The position numbers and the translations under genes are program-made. The notes below the pieces were generated by a model. That model saw only the letters and a list, made by a program, of their open reading frames with translations, had not been told where the DNA came from and searched no databases. From contig NZ_JAECMS010000001.1 of assembly GCF_016827595.1 (NCBI RefSeq), positions 857,655-921,654 of the forward strand: 64,000 nt of DNA, given 5' to 3'. Positions within the stretch are counted from its first letter, which is position 1; every line of letters begins with the position of its first letter. This DNA is from Luteirhabdus pelagi. GTDB lineage: Bacteria; Bacteroidota; Bacteroidia; Flavobacteriales; Flavobacteriaceae. Positions 34,936 to 43,211 of this stretch are shown here, piece after piece.

Positions 34936-36039
34936 ATGAAGAATTTTTCACAATACACCGCCTTACTTTTACTACTACTGCTTGTTACATCCTGTGTTTC
35001 GGTTCAGGTAAAGGACAATACCCTTTCTTCCGAAACGGTTTCTTCACAAAAACCAAAGAATGTTATCTTGCTAATTGGCGATGGCATGGGATTGAGTCAG
35101 GTATCTGCAGGAATGTTCTATTCCGATAAAAAATCAAATTTCGAGCGGTTACCAACCATCGGACTCATAAAAACCTCTTCTTCCAGCGATTTAATAACCG
35201 ATTCGGCTGCGGGCGCCACGGCATTTTCAGCGGGCGTTAAAACGTATAACGGAGCTATAGGTGTCGATAAAAACAAAAACAGTGTTCCGACGCTTTCCGA
35301 ACAGGCAGCGAATAAAGGTCTTGCTACGGGATTGATATCAACCTCCTCGGTTGTACATGCAACCCCTGCTAGTTTTTATGCCCATGTAGAAAACCGTCGG
35401 ATGTACGAGGAGATTGCTGATTTTGTTTCAAAAAGCGACCTAGATTTTATCGCTGGTGGTGGTACACAATTCTTTCAAGAGCGAAAGGATCAGCGCGACC
35501 TTTATGAGGATCTACGCAACAATGGTTTTGAGGTCTACACCGAAAGCCTTCCTGCAAACGCTTCAACCAAAAGACAAGCCATTTTGTTGGCGAAGGATGG
35601 TATGCCAAAAGCTATTGAAAATCGTGGTGACTTCCTTCCGGATGCCACCCAACTAGCCATTACAAAATTGGCAAAAAACACCGATGGTTTCTTTTTGGTT
35701 GTGGAGGGATCACAAATAGATTGGGGAGGTCACGCCAATGATGCCGACTACTTAATCGGTGAACAATTGGATTTTGACAAAACTATTGGAGTAGCGCTCG
35801 ACTATGCCGATATTCACGATAATACGTTGGTTATCGTAACAGCCGACCACGAAACCGGTGGGTTTACGTTGGCTTCAGATGAAGGCGACTACAACAAAAT
35901 AAAGCCATCGTTTTCTACCGGCGGTCATTCATCGACCTTGATTCCCGTTTTTGCTGCGGGACCGGGTTCTGAAAATTTCAATGGGATTTATGAAAACACT
36001 GAAATTTATCATAAAATCAAACAATTGCTGTTGGAATAA
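34936..36039 (+). CDS. Alkaline phosphatase lipoprotein
   Basis: A 367-residue alkaline phosphatase-fold enzyme. The lipobox LVTSC puts the acylated Cys at residue 20, so it is membrane-anchored outside the cytoplasm. Metal site Asp49 lies in IGDGMG, the nucleophile Ser90 in TDSAAGATAF, and later metal ligands appear in IDWGGHANDAD and TADHETGG, plus GGHSS. It is smaller than E. coli PhoA and lacks crown insertions. Probably a phosphomonoesterase for phosphorus scavenging; no Pho-type regulator is visible nearby. Confidence 0.93.
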   Translation: MKNFSQYTALLLLLLLVTSCVSVQVKDNTLSSETVSSQKPKNVILLIGDGMGLSQVSAGMFYSDKKSNFERLPTIGLIKTSSSSDLITDSAAGATAFSAGVKTYNGAIGVDKNKNSVPTLSEQAANKGLATGLISTSSVVHATPASFYAHVENRRMYEEIADFVSKSDLDFIAGGGTQFFQERKDQRDLYEDLRNNGFEVYTESLPANASTKRQAILLAKDGMPKAIENRGDFLPDATQLAITKLAKNTDGFFLVVEGSQIDWGGHANDADYLIGEQLDFDKTIGVALDYADIHDNTLVIVTADHETGGFTLASDEGDYNKIKPSFSTGGHSSTLIPVFAAGPGSENFNGIYENTEIYHKIKQLLLE

Positions 36040-36091
36040 GCCTGAGATTGGCTACCTTGAAAATTCTACTAATTACCCGTAGCTTTAAAGC

Positions 36092-36829
36092 ATGAAATAC
36101 CTCAAGGATATCGGTTCCTACTTCCTGATGATTAAACGCGTGTTCGGTAGTTATACCAAACGCTCGGTATTGCGGGAACTTATTTTTAAGGAACTTGACG
36201 ATCTTATTATCGATTCGATGCCAATCGTGGCGTTCATTTCCTTCTTTGTAGGAGGCGTTGTTGCCATTCAAACCGCATTGAATATGGACAACCCACTAAT
36301 TCCAGAATCCTTAATTGGATATGCCTCTCGGCAATCCGTTATTTTGGAATTCTCCCCTACTTTTATTTCCATCATCATGGCGGGAAAAGTGGGCTCGTTT
36401 ATTACGTCCAGCATAGGATCTATGCGAGTAACGGAACAGATTGATGCCCTTGAAGTGATGGGTATCAATTCACTAAATTACCTAGTGTTCCCAAAGATTG
36501 TAGCCTTGATGTTCTACCCATTTGTAATCGCTATTTCGATGTTTTTAGGCATTATGGGCGGATGGGTAGCCGGTGTATATGGAGGCTTCACCTCTTCCTC
36601 TGCTTTTGTGGAAGGACTTCAGGAATCCTTTATTCCGTACCATCTTACGTATGCCTTTATAAAGACGGTCGTATTTGCTTTTATCCTAGCCACTGTTCCT
36701 TCTTGGCAGGGATATTATATGAAAGGCGGCGCCTTGGAGGTAGGAAAGGCAAGTACCAATTCCTTTGTGTGGACAAGCGTGCTTATTATTCTCTCGAATT
36801 ATATACTAACCCAATTATTGCTTAGCTAA
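36092..36829 (+). CDS. mlaE: MlaE-type ABC transporter permease
   Basis: A 245-residue permease of the Mla/MCE lipid-transport family with about 5-6 helices. SMPIVAFISFFVGGVVAIQTALNM and the conserved FSPTFISIIMAGKVGSFITSSIGSMRVTEQIDALEVMGIN region are typical. It moves phospholipids between the membranes together with MCE-domain proteins. Its stop overlaps the start of the ATPase by one base. An MCE (MlaD) gene is not adjacent; in Flavobacteriia it is often elsewhere. Confidence 0.93.
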   Translation: MKYLKDIGSYFLMIKRVFGSYTKRSVLRELIFKELDDLIIDSMPIVAFISFFVGGVVAIQTALNMDNPLIPESLIGYASRQSVILEFSPTFISIIMAGKVGSFITSSIGSMRVTEQIDALEVMGINSLNYLVFPKIVALMFYPFVIAISMFLGIMGGWVAGVYGGFTSSSAFVEGLQESFIPYHLTYAFIKTVVFAFILATVPSWQGYYMKGGALEVGKASTNSFVWTSVLIILSNYILTQLLLS

Positions 36830-37593
36830 TGATTAAGGTAGATGACATTCATAAGAGTTTTGGGGATGAAGAAATTCTGAAGGGAATCAGTACGGTTTTC
36901 GATAAGGGAAAAACAAATCTTATTATCGGACAATCCGGTAGTGGTAAAACGGTGATGCTTAAATGTTTGCTAGGCCTATTCAAACCAGAAAAAGGTCGGA
37001 TATATTATGAAGATACCGCCATTCAGGATATGAATGATGAACAACAACGACAGCTTCGCGAGCAAATCGGCATGCTATTTCAAGGGGGTGCCCTTTTCGA
37101 CAGTATGAATATCGAGGAAAATGTGATGTTTCCACTGCGTATGTTCACCAAGCAGAAGAAAAGTGAAATGTTGGATCGCGTAAACGAGGTCCTTTCCCGC
37201 GTAAACCTCGAGAATGTCAATAAAAAATATCCCGCTGAAATTTCTGGGGGAATGCAAAAGAGGGTGTCCATTGCACGTGCTATCGTGAATCGCCCGAAAT
37301 ATTTGTTCTGTGACGAACCCAATAGTGGCTTAGATCCTAAAACAGCTACACTTATCGATAACCTGATTCAAGAAATCACACACGAATTTGATATGACAAC
37401 GGTGGTGGTCACCCACGATATGAACTCGGTGATGGAGATTGGTGAAAAAGTCGTACTGTTAAAGCATGGTAAATTAGTGTGGCAAGGTACGAATAAGGAG
37501 ATCTTCAAAACCGATAACGAAGATGTGGTAAACTTTGTGTATTCGTCCGATCTTTTCAAAAAAATTAAGGAAGCACAGCTAAAAGAAGGGTAA
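36829..37593 (+). CDS. mlaF: MlaF-type ABC transporter ATP-binding protein
   Basis: A 254-residue ATPase partner of the preceding permease. Walker A GQSGSGKT (34-41), signature SGGMQKR, Walker B LFCDEPNSGLDPKT, and switch His in VVVTHDMNSV. The sequence ISGGMQKRVSIARAI is characteristic of the Mla/MCE class. The two genes overlap by 1 bp and are certainly co-translated. Confidence 0.95.
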   Translation: MIKVDDIHKSFGDEEILKGISTVFDKGKTNLIIGQSGSGKTVMLKCLLGLFKPEKGRIYYEDTAIQDMNDEQQRQLREQIGMLFQGGALFDSMNIEENVMFPLRMFTKQKKSEMLDRVNEVLSRVNLENVNKKYPAEISGGMQKRVSIARAIVNRPKYLFCDEPNSGLDPKTATLIDNLIQEITHEFDMTTVVVTHDMNSVMEIGEKVVLLKHGKLVWQGTNKEIFKTDNEDVVNFVYSSDLFKKIKEAQLKEG

Positions 37594-37661
37594 AATTTGA
37601 TTTGTAACAATCTGCCTTTCAAAAAAATGGTTACTTTTAAGGCCCTAAAATAAATGTAACC

Positions 37662-39278
37662 ATGAAAAAAATTCTACTTCTAAGTCTCTCCTTCGCTATT
37701 TCAATAGGAGCGATGGCCCAAGTTTCATTTACTCCTTCCTCTGGAGGAATCGGTAATTATGACGATACTTCAGAATGTGCTGTCGATATGAATGGAGACT
37801 ACTTAGACGACTATGTTCGTGTAGCACCGAGTGGTATCGGTATCGATTATCAAAATGCTGATGGATCCTTCACCTCTGTATTTCAAAATACACCCATTCA
37901 AAATGATCCTAATTGGAGTATCGCCGCAGGTGAATTAAACGGAGACGGCTATAACGATTTGGTATTAGGAAACGGACAACGCGTTTCTTTTGTCTTCTCA
38001 AGTTCCGACGGAAGCACTCATACAGAAGACACTTCCTTTACAGACTTTATTTTCTCACAGCGTTCAACCATGGCCGATATCGATAATGATGGCGACCTAG
38101 ATTCGTTTGTATGTCATGACATAGACCTAAGCCACCCCTATCGAAACGACGGTAATGGAAATATGACTGAAGACCAAACCCTTATTGAAACCATAAACTT
38201 ACCGGGCAACTATGCCGCTGTTTGGGTAGATTATGATAATGATGGTGATACCGACATGTACCTAACAAAATGTAGAGGCGGATCCAGCCCTGGCGACCCA
38301 GAACGCGATAACGCTATGTATACGAATAATGGAGATGGTACTTTTACTGAAAACGGTGCGGATATTGGAATGCGCGACAATGCACAGTCCTGGTCGACTG
38401 TATTTGAAGATTTTGATAATGATGGCGACTTCGATGCCTTTATCGTGAACCACGATTTCCAAAACCGTTTTATGGAAAATGACGGTACTGGCAATTTTAC
38501 GGATATCATTGCAACCACTGGAATCAATCCGAATGACCTAGGCGCTTGGGAGAATCAAGCAGCCGACTTCAACAATGATGGCTTTGTGGATATTTTCTCT
38601 GAGCTTTCAAAGGAACTTTACATCAACAATGGCGATATGACCTTTACCGGTATCGATTTACCTTTTGATGAAGGGGCCATTGCCGACCTAAACAATGACG
38701 GCTTCTTAGATGTAGCCAATGATGGGACTATTTGGTTTAACGATGGAAATGGTAACAACTATGTGAAGGTTGCATTGGAGGGCGTTGATAGTAATTTTAA
38801 CGGAATTGGCGCAAGAGTTGTAATTGCAGGTGAATGGGGCGAACAAATGCGTGAAATACGTTCTGGCCAAGGCTTTAGCCATATGAATAGCTTGGTCGCA
38901 CACTTCGGAATTGGAACTAGTAGTGAAATCGAAACCGTAACAGTTTATTGGCCATCGGGAACGATTGATCAGATTGATGGACCTGATATCAATACGCAGC
39001 ATCTTATTGTTGAAGGAAGTGCTCCGCTTTCAACAGAAACCAATACAATTACAGGAATCAATTTGTATCCGAATCCTTCAACAGAATACATTAGCTTCAG
39101 TCTTCAAGGACAAAATGATCTTCCACTTACTATTACCGATGTAAATGGTAAGATAGTGATAACAACTACTATTTCTTCGGGTGAAACAGTTTCTACTCAG
39201 CAATTGAAAAGCGGTATCTATTTCGCTACGATTGAAGTAGGTGGCAAAAAAGGAAACTATAAGTTTATCAAGAAATAA
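37662..39278 (+). CDS. Secreted FG-GAP/VCBS and UnbV-domain protein with T9SS sorting domain
   Basis: A 538-residue secreted protein. Signal peptide MKKILLLSLSFAISIGAMA; then about six calcium-binding FG-GAP/VCBS-type repeats with cores such as DMNGDYLDDYV, DIDNDGDLDSF, DYDNDGDTDMY, DFDNDGDFDAF and DLNNDGFLDVA, predicting a beta-propeller. An ASPIC/UnbV-like domain (GIGARVVIAGEWGEQMREI ... VYWPSG) lies near 380-440. The C-terminal ~80 residues (LYPNPSTEYISF to YKFIKK) are a type A T9SS sorting domain. It is cargo for the secretion system encoded in part at 46701-51848. Function unknown. Confidence 0.92.
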   Translation: MKKILLLSLSFAISIGAMAQVSFTPSSGGIGNYDDTSECAVDMNGDYLDDYVRVAPSGIGIDYQNADGSFTSVFQNTPIQNDPNWSIAAGELNGDGYNDLVLGNGQRVSFVFSSSDGSTHTEDTSFTDFIFSQRSTMADIDNDGDLDSFVCHDIDLSHPYRNDGNGNMTEDQTLIETINLPGNYAAVWVDYDNDGDTDMYLTKCRGGSSPGDPERDNAMYTNNGDGTFTENGADIGMRDNAQSWSTVFEDFDNDGDFDAFIVNHDFQNRFMENDGTGNFTDIIATTGINPNDLGAWENQAADFNNDGFVDIFSELSKELYINNGDMTFTGIDLPFDEGAIADLNNDGFLDVANDGTIWFNDGNGNNYVKVALEGVDSNFNGIGARVVIAGEWGEQMREIRSGQGFSHMNSLVAHFGIGTSSEIETVTVYWPSGTIDQIDGPDINTQHLIVEGSAPLSTETNTITGINLYPNPSTEYISFSLQGQNDLPLTITDVNGKIVITTTISSGETVSTQQLKSGIYFATIEVGGKKGNYKFIKK

Positions 39279-39296
39279 ACCGTTTGATTTGGCAAC

Positions 39297-39328
39297 AAAA
39301 AAAGCGTCGATTTACGGCGCTTTTTTGT
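39297..39328. terminator. Bidirectional Rho-independent terminator
   Basis: AAAAAGCGTCG and CGGCGCTTTTT form an 11-bp stem with one wobble and a 5-nt loop, flanked by A- and T-runs. It serves the secreted protein gene (plus) and the DUF389 operon (minus). Confidence 0.88.
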
Positions 39329-39329
39329 T

Positions 39330-40763
39330 TTATGGAGTCATCGTTTCAACCCGAAGCGTATCGACCTTCATCTTTAGCTTAAGCCAATTGTAGAGCGTTG
39401 TATTCTTCTCTTGTTGTTGCTGTGGCTTCACCGATTCATTCCAGGTTACGAAGAATACGGGCAAGGTATCTGTTTTACTGAAATTCGTCAAAATTCGCTT
39501 GGAATAGGCAAACTGATCCAACTCGGTGTAAACGGTCTTCACTTCTTTACTAAGTTCCTGGAAATTCAATTCTTTCACCTGAAGACGCGCTATCTCATTC
39601 TCAAGAAACTCGATTCTAGAGTTTTTATCCTGAATAAGCTGGTCGTTCTTCACATATAAATCCTCCAAGATTCCTGCTTTTACTTCACTTGATAAGCGCT
39701 CGGCCATCTGCCCGCTTTGATCGGCACCCTGGTGAATCCGAAGATTCGCTTCTTCTAAACGTTCAGTTGTACTAGCGGTCTCTAACCATTCGTTTATCTT
39801 TGATGTTGGAACCGGTTGTCCGATCAAGTAGACATCAATATTCTTGGTTTTATAATCTTGTGTAAATTTCACAACCTCTGCTCCGTCATACTGCACGATA
39901 TCTTTTACAAACTCTTTCGTCTTCTGCTCGAACAATTGCTGGTCCAAAAGATTAATAAAAAGAATCACGCTAGGAACCATTACAATTATAGCAATCAGGG
40001 AAGCGATTTGCGCGATACGCTTTCTCCGTTTCGAGTTTGCATACCGCACCAATGGAAAACGCAACAGCTTTGAAACAATAAAGGTAGCAAGCGCAATAAA
40101 TACTGCATTTATAGAGAATAAATACAAGGCACCTCCGGCATACGACCAATTTCCAATCGCTATTCCATATCCAACCGTACATAATGGCGGCATAAGTGCC
40201 GTAGCAATTGCAACCCCAAAGATTACGCTAGCAATGGTGCCGCTTTTGGTTTTTGCCACAATAAGGCCCAATCCTCCGAAAATAGCCACCAACACATCCA
40301 AAATAGTGGGATAGGTTCGTGCCAACAACTCTGGAGTTTCTTCAGTTAAGGGAGAAATTTTGAAATATAAAGTTGCCGTTAGCACACTTAATATGACCAT
40401 AATACCCAAGTTGATAAGCGATCGCTTCAGGGTCTCCACATCATTAATCGCTACCGATAATCCGATACCCACGATTGGCCCCATCAATGGCGATATAAGC
40501 ATGGCACCAATAACCACTGCCGTACTACTTACATTTAGACCAATCGAAGCCACGAAAATGGAAAAAATCAAAATCCAAGCGGTATGCCCTTTAAAGGGAA
40601 TATCTTTTTTCACGGCAGCGATCGTAGCATCACGGTCGCTATCGCTACGTATATCGAACAGCTCTTTAAAAAACTGCTTCAGGTTTTCCCAGGTGGTTAA
40701 TTTCACCTGCTCAAATTCCTCCTCGTTCGGAGTAATTTTTATATCGTTCTTGTCGTCTGCCAT
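39330..40763 (-). CDS. DUF389 (TIGR00341-type) membrane protein
   Basis: A 477-residue protein. The membrane part (about residues 55-270) has at least six helices, starting GHTAWILIFSIFVASIGLNVSSTAVVIGAMLISPLMGPIVGIGL, the hallmark GAMLISPLMGP of DUF389. The C-terminal ~200 residues are soluble with a coiled-coil stretch (QDKNSRIEFLENEIARLQVKELNFQELSKEV). Function unknown. Its start directly abuts the stop of the mannose-1-phosphate guanylyltransferase gene, so it is last in that operon. Confidence 0.9.
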   Translation of the reverse strand: MADDKNDIKITPNEEEFEQVKLTTWENLKQFFKELFDIRSDSDRDATIAAVKKDIPFKGHTAWILIFSIFVASIGLNVSSTAVVIGAMLISPLMGPIVGIGLSVAINDVETLKRSLINLGIMVILSVLTATLYFKISPLTEETPELLARTYPTILDVLVAIFGGLGLIVAKTKSGTIASVIFGVAIATALMPPLCTVGYGIAIGNWSYAGGALYLFSINAVFIALATFIVSKLLRFPLVRYANSKRRKRIAQIASLIAIIVMVPSVILFINLLDQQLFEQKTKEFVKDIVQYDGAEVVKFTQDYKTKNIDVYLIGQPVPTSKINEWLETASTTERLEEANLRIHQGADQSGQMAERLSSEVKAGILEDLYVKNDQLIQDKNSRIEFLENEIARLQVKELNFQELSKEVKTVYTELDQFAYSKRILTNFSKTDTLPVFFVTWNESVKPQQQQEKNTTLYNWLKLKMKVDTLRVETMTP

Positions 40764-41846
40764 TTAGGTATATTTTTCGCCAAACTTACTTTTTATTTCG
40801 TTAAGTAAGTTCTTAATATTTTGCTCTTTTTTCTTTGGAAAGATAAGTAAAACATCTTCCTTATCGACTACGATATAATCGCTAAGTCCGTCGACAACTA
40901 TCAACTTTTTCGTTGCTGAATAAATCATATTCCCTTCAGCATCCTCTAAATGTGAGTAGGCCCGCACTACGGCATTTTCGGCATCATCCTTTTTAAGTTC
41001 TTCGTGAAGTGCCCCCCAAGTACCCAAATCGTTCCAATCGAAACTTGCTTGTTTCACATATACATTATTGGCCTTTTCCATAATGGCATAGTCAATTGAA
41101 ATATTCTCTGCCTTTCCATAGTTATCTTGTATAAACAGCTCTTCCTCTTCTGTATTATAGGCAGGCTTCCCTTCCGAAAACAGGGCATGCATTACCGGAT
41201 TATGCTTTTCAAACGCGTCGGTAATGCTTTTTACGCTCCATAAAAAGATTCCGGCATTCCAAAGGAAGTTACCAGCATCTACAAATTGTTTAGCTGTCTC
41301 ATAATCCGGTTTTTCACGGAATTGTTTCACCTTCTGAACAGGCGAACGCGATCCTTCCTCAGCTTCAATATAGCCGTATCCTGTATTTGGGAAAGTGGGG
41401 GGAATGCCTAACGTCATAAGATAGTCATTTCGCTGGCACGCATCGAAACAGGTCTGCACATCGTTGGCGAAGGCCTCTTCATCCTCAATCCAATGATCGC
41501 TTGGCGCGACCAGCATCAATGCATTCGGGTTTTCTTTCTGGATTTTCATCGCTGCCAATAATATACAAGGAGCCGTATTACGCATAGCCGGTTCCATAAC
41601 CACCTGTTGTTCTTTAATTTCAGGTAGTTGCTCCATTGTTAACGATAGGTACCGTTCATTAGTAAGAATCAAAATGTTCTCCGATGGCATCAATTTATTG
41701 AGACGCGAAAAAGTACGTTGCAATAACGTTTGTCCCGTTCCCAACATATCATGAAACTGTTTCGGAAATTCAGTAGTACTCACCGGCCAAAACCGCGAGC
41801 CAATTCCTCCCGCCATGATTACGGCGTAATAATCTTTATTCAGCAT
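40764..41846 (-). CDS. manC: Mannose-1-phosphate guanylyltransferase
   Basis: Makes GDP-mannose for polysaccharide synthesis. The nucleotidyltransferase signature is MAGGIGSRFWPVSTTEFPKQF (about 12-32), where FPKQF is typical of GDP-mannose enzymes; APSDHWIEDE and FLWNAGIFLW follow. With 360 residues it is the single-domain form without the C-terminal isomerase domain found in bifunctional ManC/AlgA. The first gene of the preceding group (SDR, SprT-like) lies 31 bp upstream. Confidence 0.92.
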   Translation of the reverse strand: MLNKDYYAVIMAGGIGSRFWPVSTTEFPKQFHDMLGTGQTLLQRTFSRLNKLMPSENILILTNERYLSLTMEQLPEIKEQQVVMEPAMRNTAPCILLAAMKIQKENPNALMLVAPSDHWIEDEEAFANDVQTCFDACQRNDYLMTLGIPPTFPNTGYGYIEAEEGSRSPVQKVKQFREKPDYETAKQFVDAGNFLWNAGIFLWSVKSITDAFEKHNPVMHALFSEGKPAYNTEEEELFIQDNYGKAENISIDYAIMEKANNVYVKQASFDWNDLGTWGALHEELKKDDAENAVVRAYSHLEDAEGNMIYSATKKLIVVDGLSDYIVVDKEDVLLIFPKKKEQNIKNLLNEIKSKFGEKYT

Positions 41847-41877
41847 AATTCTTTTCTAGTTGATTAGTAATCGCCTC

Positions 41878-42474
41878 CTAAGATAGATATTCTACTTCAG
41901 CATTTGGGTTGAAAAGATACAATCGCCCAGTGGCAACTTCTACACATTCAAACCGTTTTACCCGTTTATTCCCCCGTTTGAAGACCTTCCCATTATACAA
42001 CCGAAAATGGCCTCCAAAAGGGATTTCAAAGATAAAGGTTTTATCGTTGGGAGGATCGAACTGTTTGAGGGCCAATGAAAGCTTTTCATCAGTATCGCTA
42101 CTCGCCTTAGGGTTCTTAAAATGCAGCGCCAGCAGTGGCAACAATTGTTGCGGAAAGATTTCCGGGCGAATAAAAGGAAGCATCAAACGTTGAAATGTAT
42201 GTTTCCACTCCTTTCCATGTGGCTTGATAGAGCGCCCATATTTCTGAAACGCCACCAAATGGGCTATTTCATGTACCAACGTAATTAAAAAACGATAGGT
42301 GTTCAGATTTGCATTGACGGTTATTTGATGCTGCCCATCTGGAAGTTTACGATAGTCACCATGACGCGTTTTGCGCTCATCAACGATTTTAAGGTAGACA
42401 TGATTCGTCTTGATAAGTTCAAAAACAGGTGCAACAGCTGCCTTTGGAATATATCGTTCCAGAATTTCAATCAT
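41878..42474 (-). CDS. SprT-like zinc metalloprotease-domain protein
   Basis: A 198-residue protein with the SprT-like core: LVHEIAHLVAFQKYGRSIKPHGKEWKHTFQ, where HEIAH is the HExxH zinc motif and the later His in PHGKEW the third ligand. The C-terminal part is basic with KRFECVEVATGRLYLFNPNAEV. Homologous domains occur in the DNA-protein crosslink protease Spartan, but the bacterial function is unclear. Its ATG overlaps the SDR stop by 4 bp. Confidence 0.85.
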   Translation of the reverse strand: MIEILERYIPKAAVAPVFELIKTNHVYLKIVDERKTRHGDYRKLPDGQHQITVNANLNTYRFLITLVHEIAHLVAFQKYGRSIKPHGKEWKHTFQRLMLPFIRPEIFPQQLLPLLALHFKNPKASSDTDEKLSLALKQFDPPNDKTFIFEIPFGGHFRLYNGKVFKRGNKRVKRFECVEVATGRLYLFNPNAEVEYLS

Positions 42475-43157
42475 GGCGTACTGCTAGATACTTGAAGCAC
42501 CTTGCCATTGTAGTAGCGGTTTCCATTTAAGGCAAAATCGAAAATATAGGCTGCCATCTCTTCAGCAGAAAGTGGAGCTTCGTATCCAGGGAATGCTTCT
42601 TCCAACATTTCGGTCTGAACAGCACCCAGCGCTAAGGCATTAAACGAAGGGCCAGATTCCTTAAACTCTTCCGCCAATACTTCGGTTAACGTTATGATGG
42701 CACCTTTACTACTGCTATAGGCTGCTAAGCCAGGAAACTTCATGCTCCCTTGAATACCACCCATACTACTAATGTTTACAACATGGCCTTGCTTCGACAT
42801 CATGGGAAGCACCAATTGTGTTAAAGCCGCAGCACCAAAAACATTCACTTCATAGCTATCCAAGAAATCTTCCTTTTTCAATTTTGAAAAGGGTTTATTC
42901 ACCAAATAACCAGAATTATTGATAAGAATATCGACCGTTTCCCATTTCTCCTCTAAAAAGTCTTTCACCTTCTTCAGGTCCTGATCATCGGTTATATCGC
43001 AAGGGAAGCAGGTACAGTTTGAAATTTCCAATCCGGAGATCGGAACATCATTTCGGGAAAGCGCCAATACATTATGGCCGGCATCTGTAAAGAGGGAAAC
43101 CAATTCGTAGCCAATACCACGACTGGTTCCGGTAATGATTACATTTTTCTTCTTCAT
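42471..43157 (-). CDS. Short-chain dehydrogenase/reductase
   Basis: A 228-residue SDR. The cofactor loop is IITGTSRGIGYELV at the N-terminus, NNSGYL is the NNAG-type motif, and the catalytic triad is Ser of NISSMGG plus YSSSKG (Tyr-x3-Lys). I use the ATG at 43155-43157 (MKKKNVII), since the frame's first 8 codons upstream precede the Rossmann strand and are not needed. Substrate unknown. First gene of the group reading SDR, SprT-like, manC, DUF389. Confidence 0.88.
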   Translation of the reverse strand: MKKKNVIITGTSRGIGYELVSLFTDAGHNVLALSRNDVPISGLEISNCTCFPCDITDDQDLKKVKDFLEEKWETVDILINNSGYLVNKPFSKLKKEDFLDSYEVNVFGAAALTQLVLPMMSKQGHVVNISSMGGIQGSMKFPGLAAYSSSKGAIITLTEVLAEEFKESGPSFNALALGAVQTEMLEEAFPGYEAPLSAEEMAAYIFDFALNGNRYYNGKVLQVSSSTP

Positions 43158-43168
43158 GCCTTTAAATA

Positions 43169-43204
43169 TAACAAACCTCACAGGTTCTGAAAACCTGTGA
43201 GGTT
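43169..43204. repeat. Long perfect inverted repeat between SDR and pdhC
   Basis: AAACCTCACAGGTT (43172-43185) and AACCTGTGAGGTTT (43191-43204) form a 14-bp perfect stem around a 5-nt loop (CTGAA). It lies 7 bp from the pdhC stop and could end its transcription, although no long T-run follows; it may also be a dispersed chromosomal repeat. Confidence 0.75.
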
Positions 43205-43211
43205 TACATTT

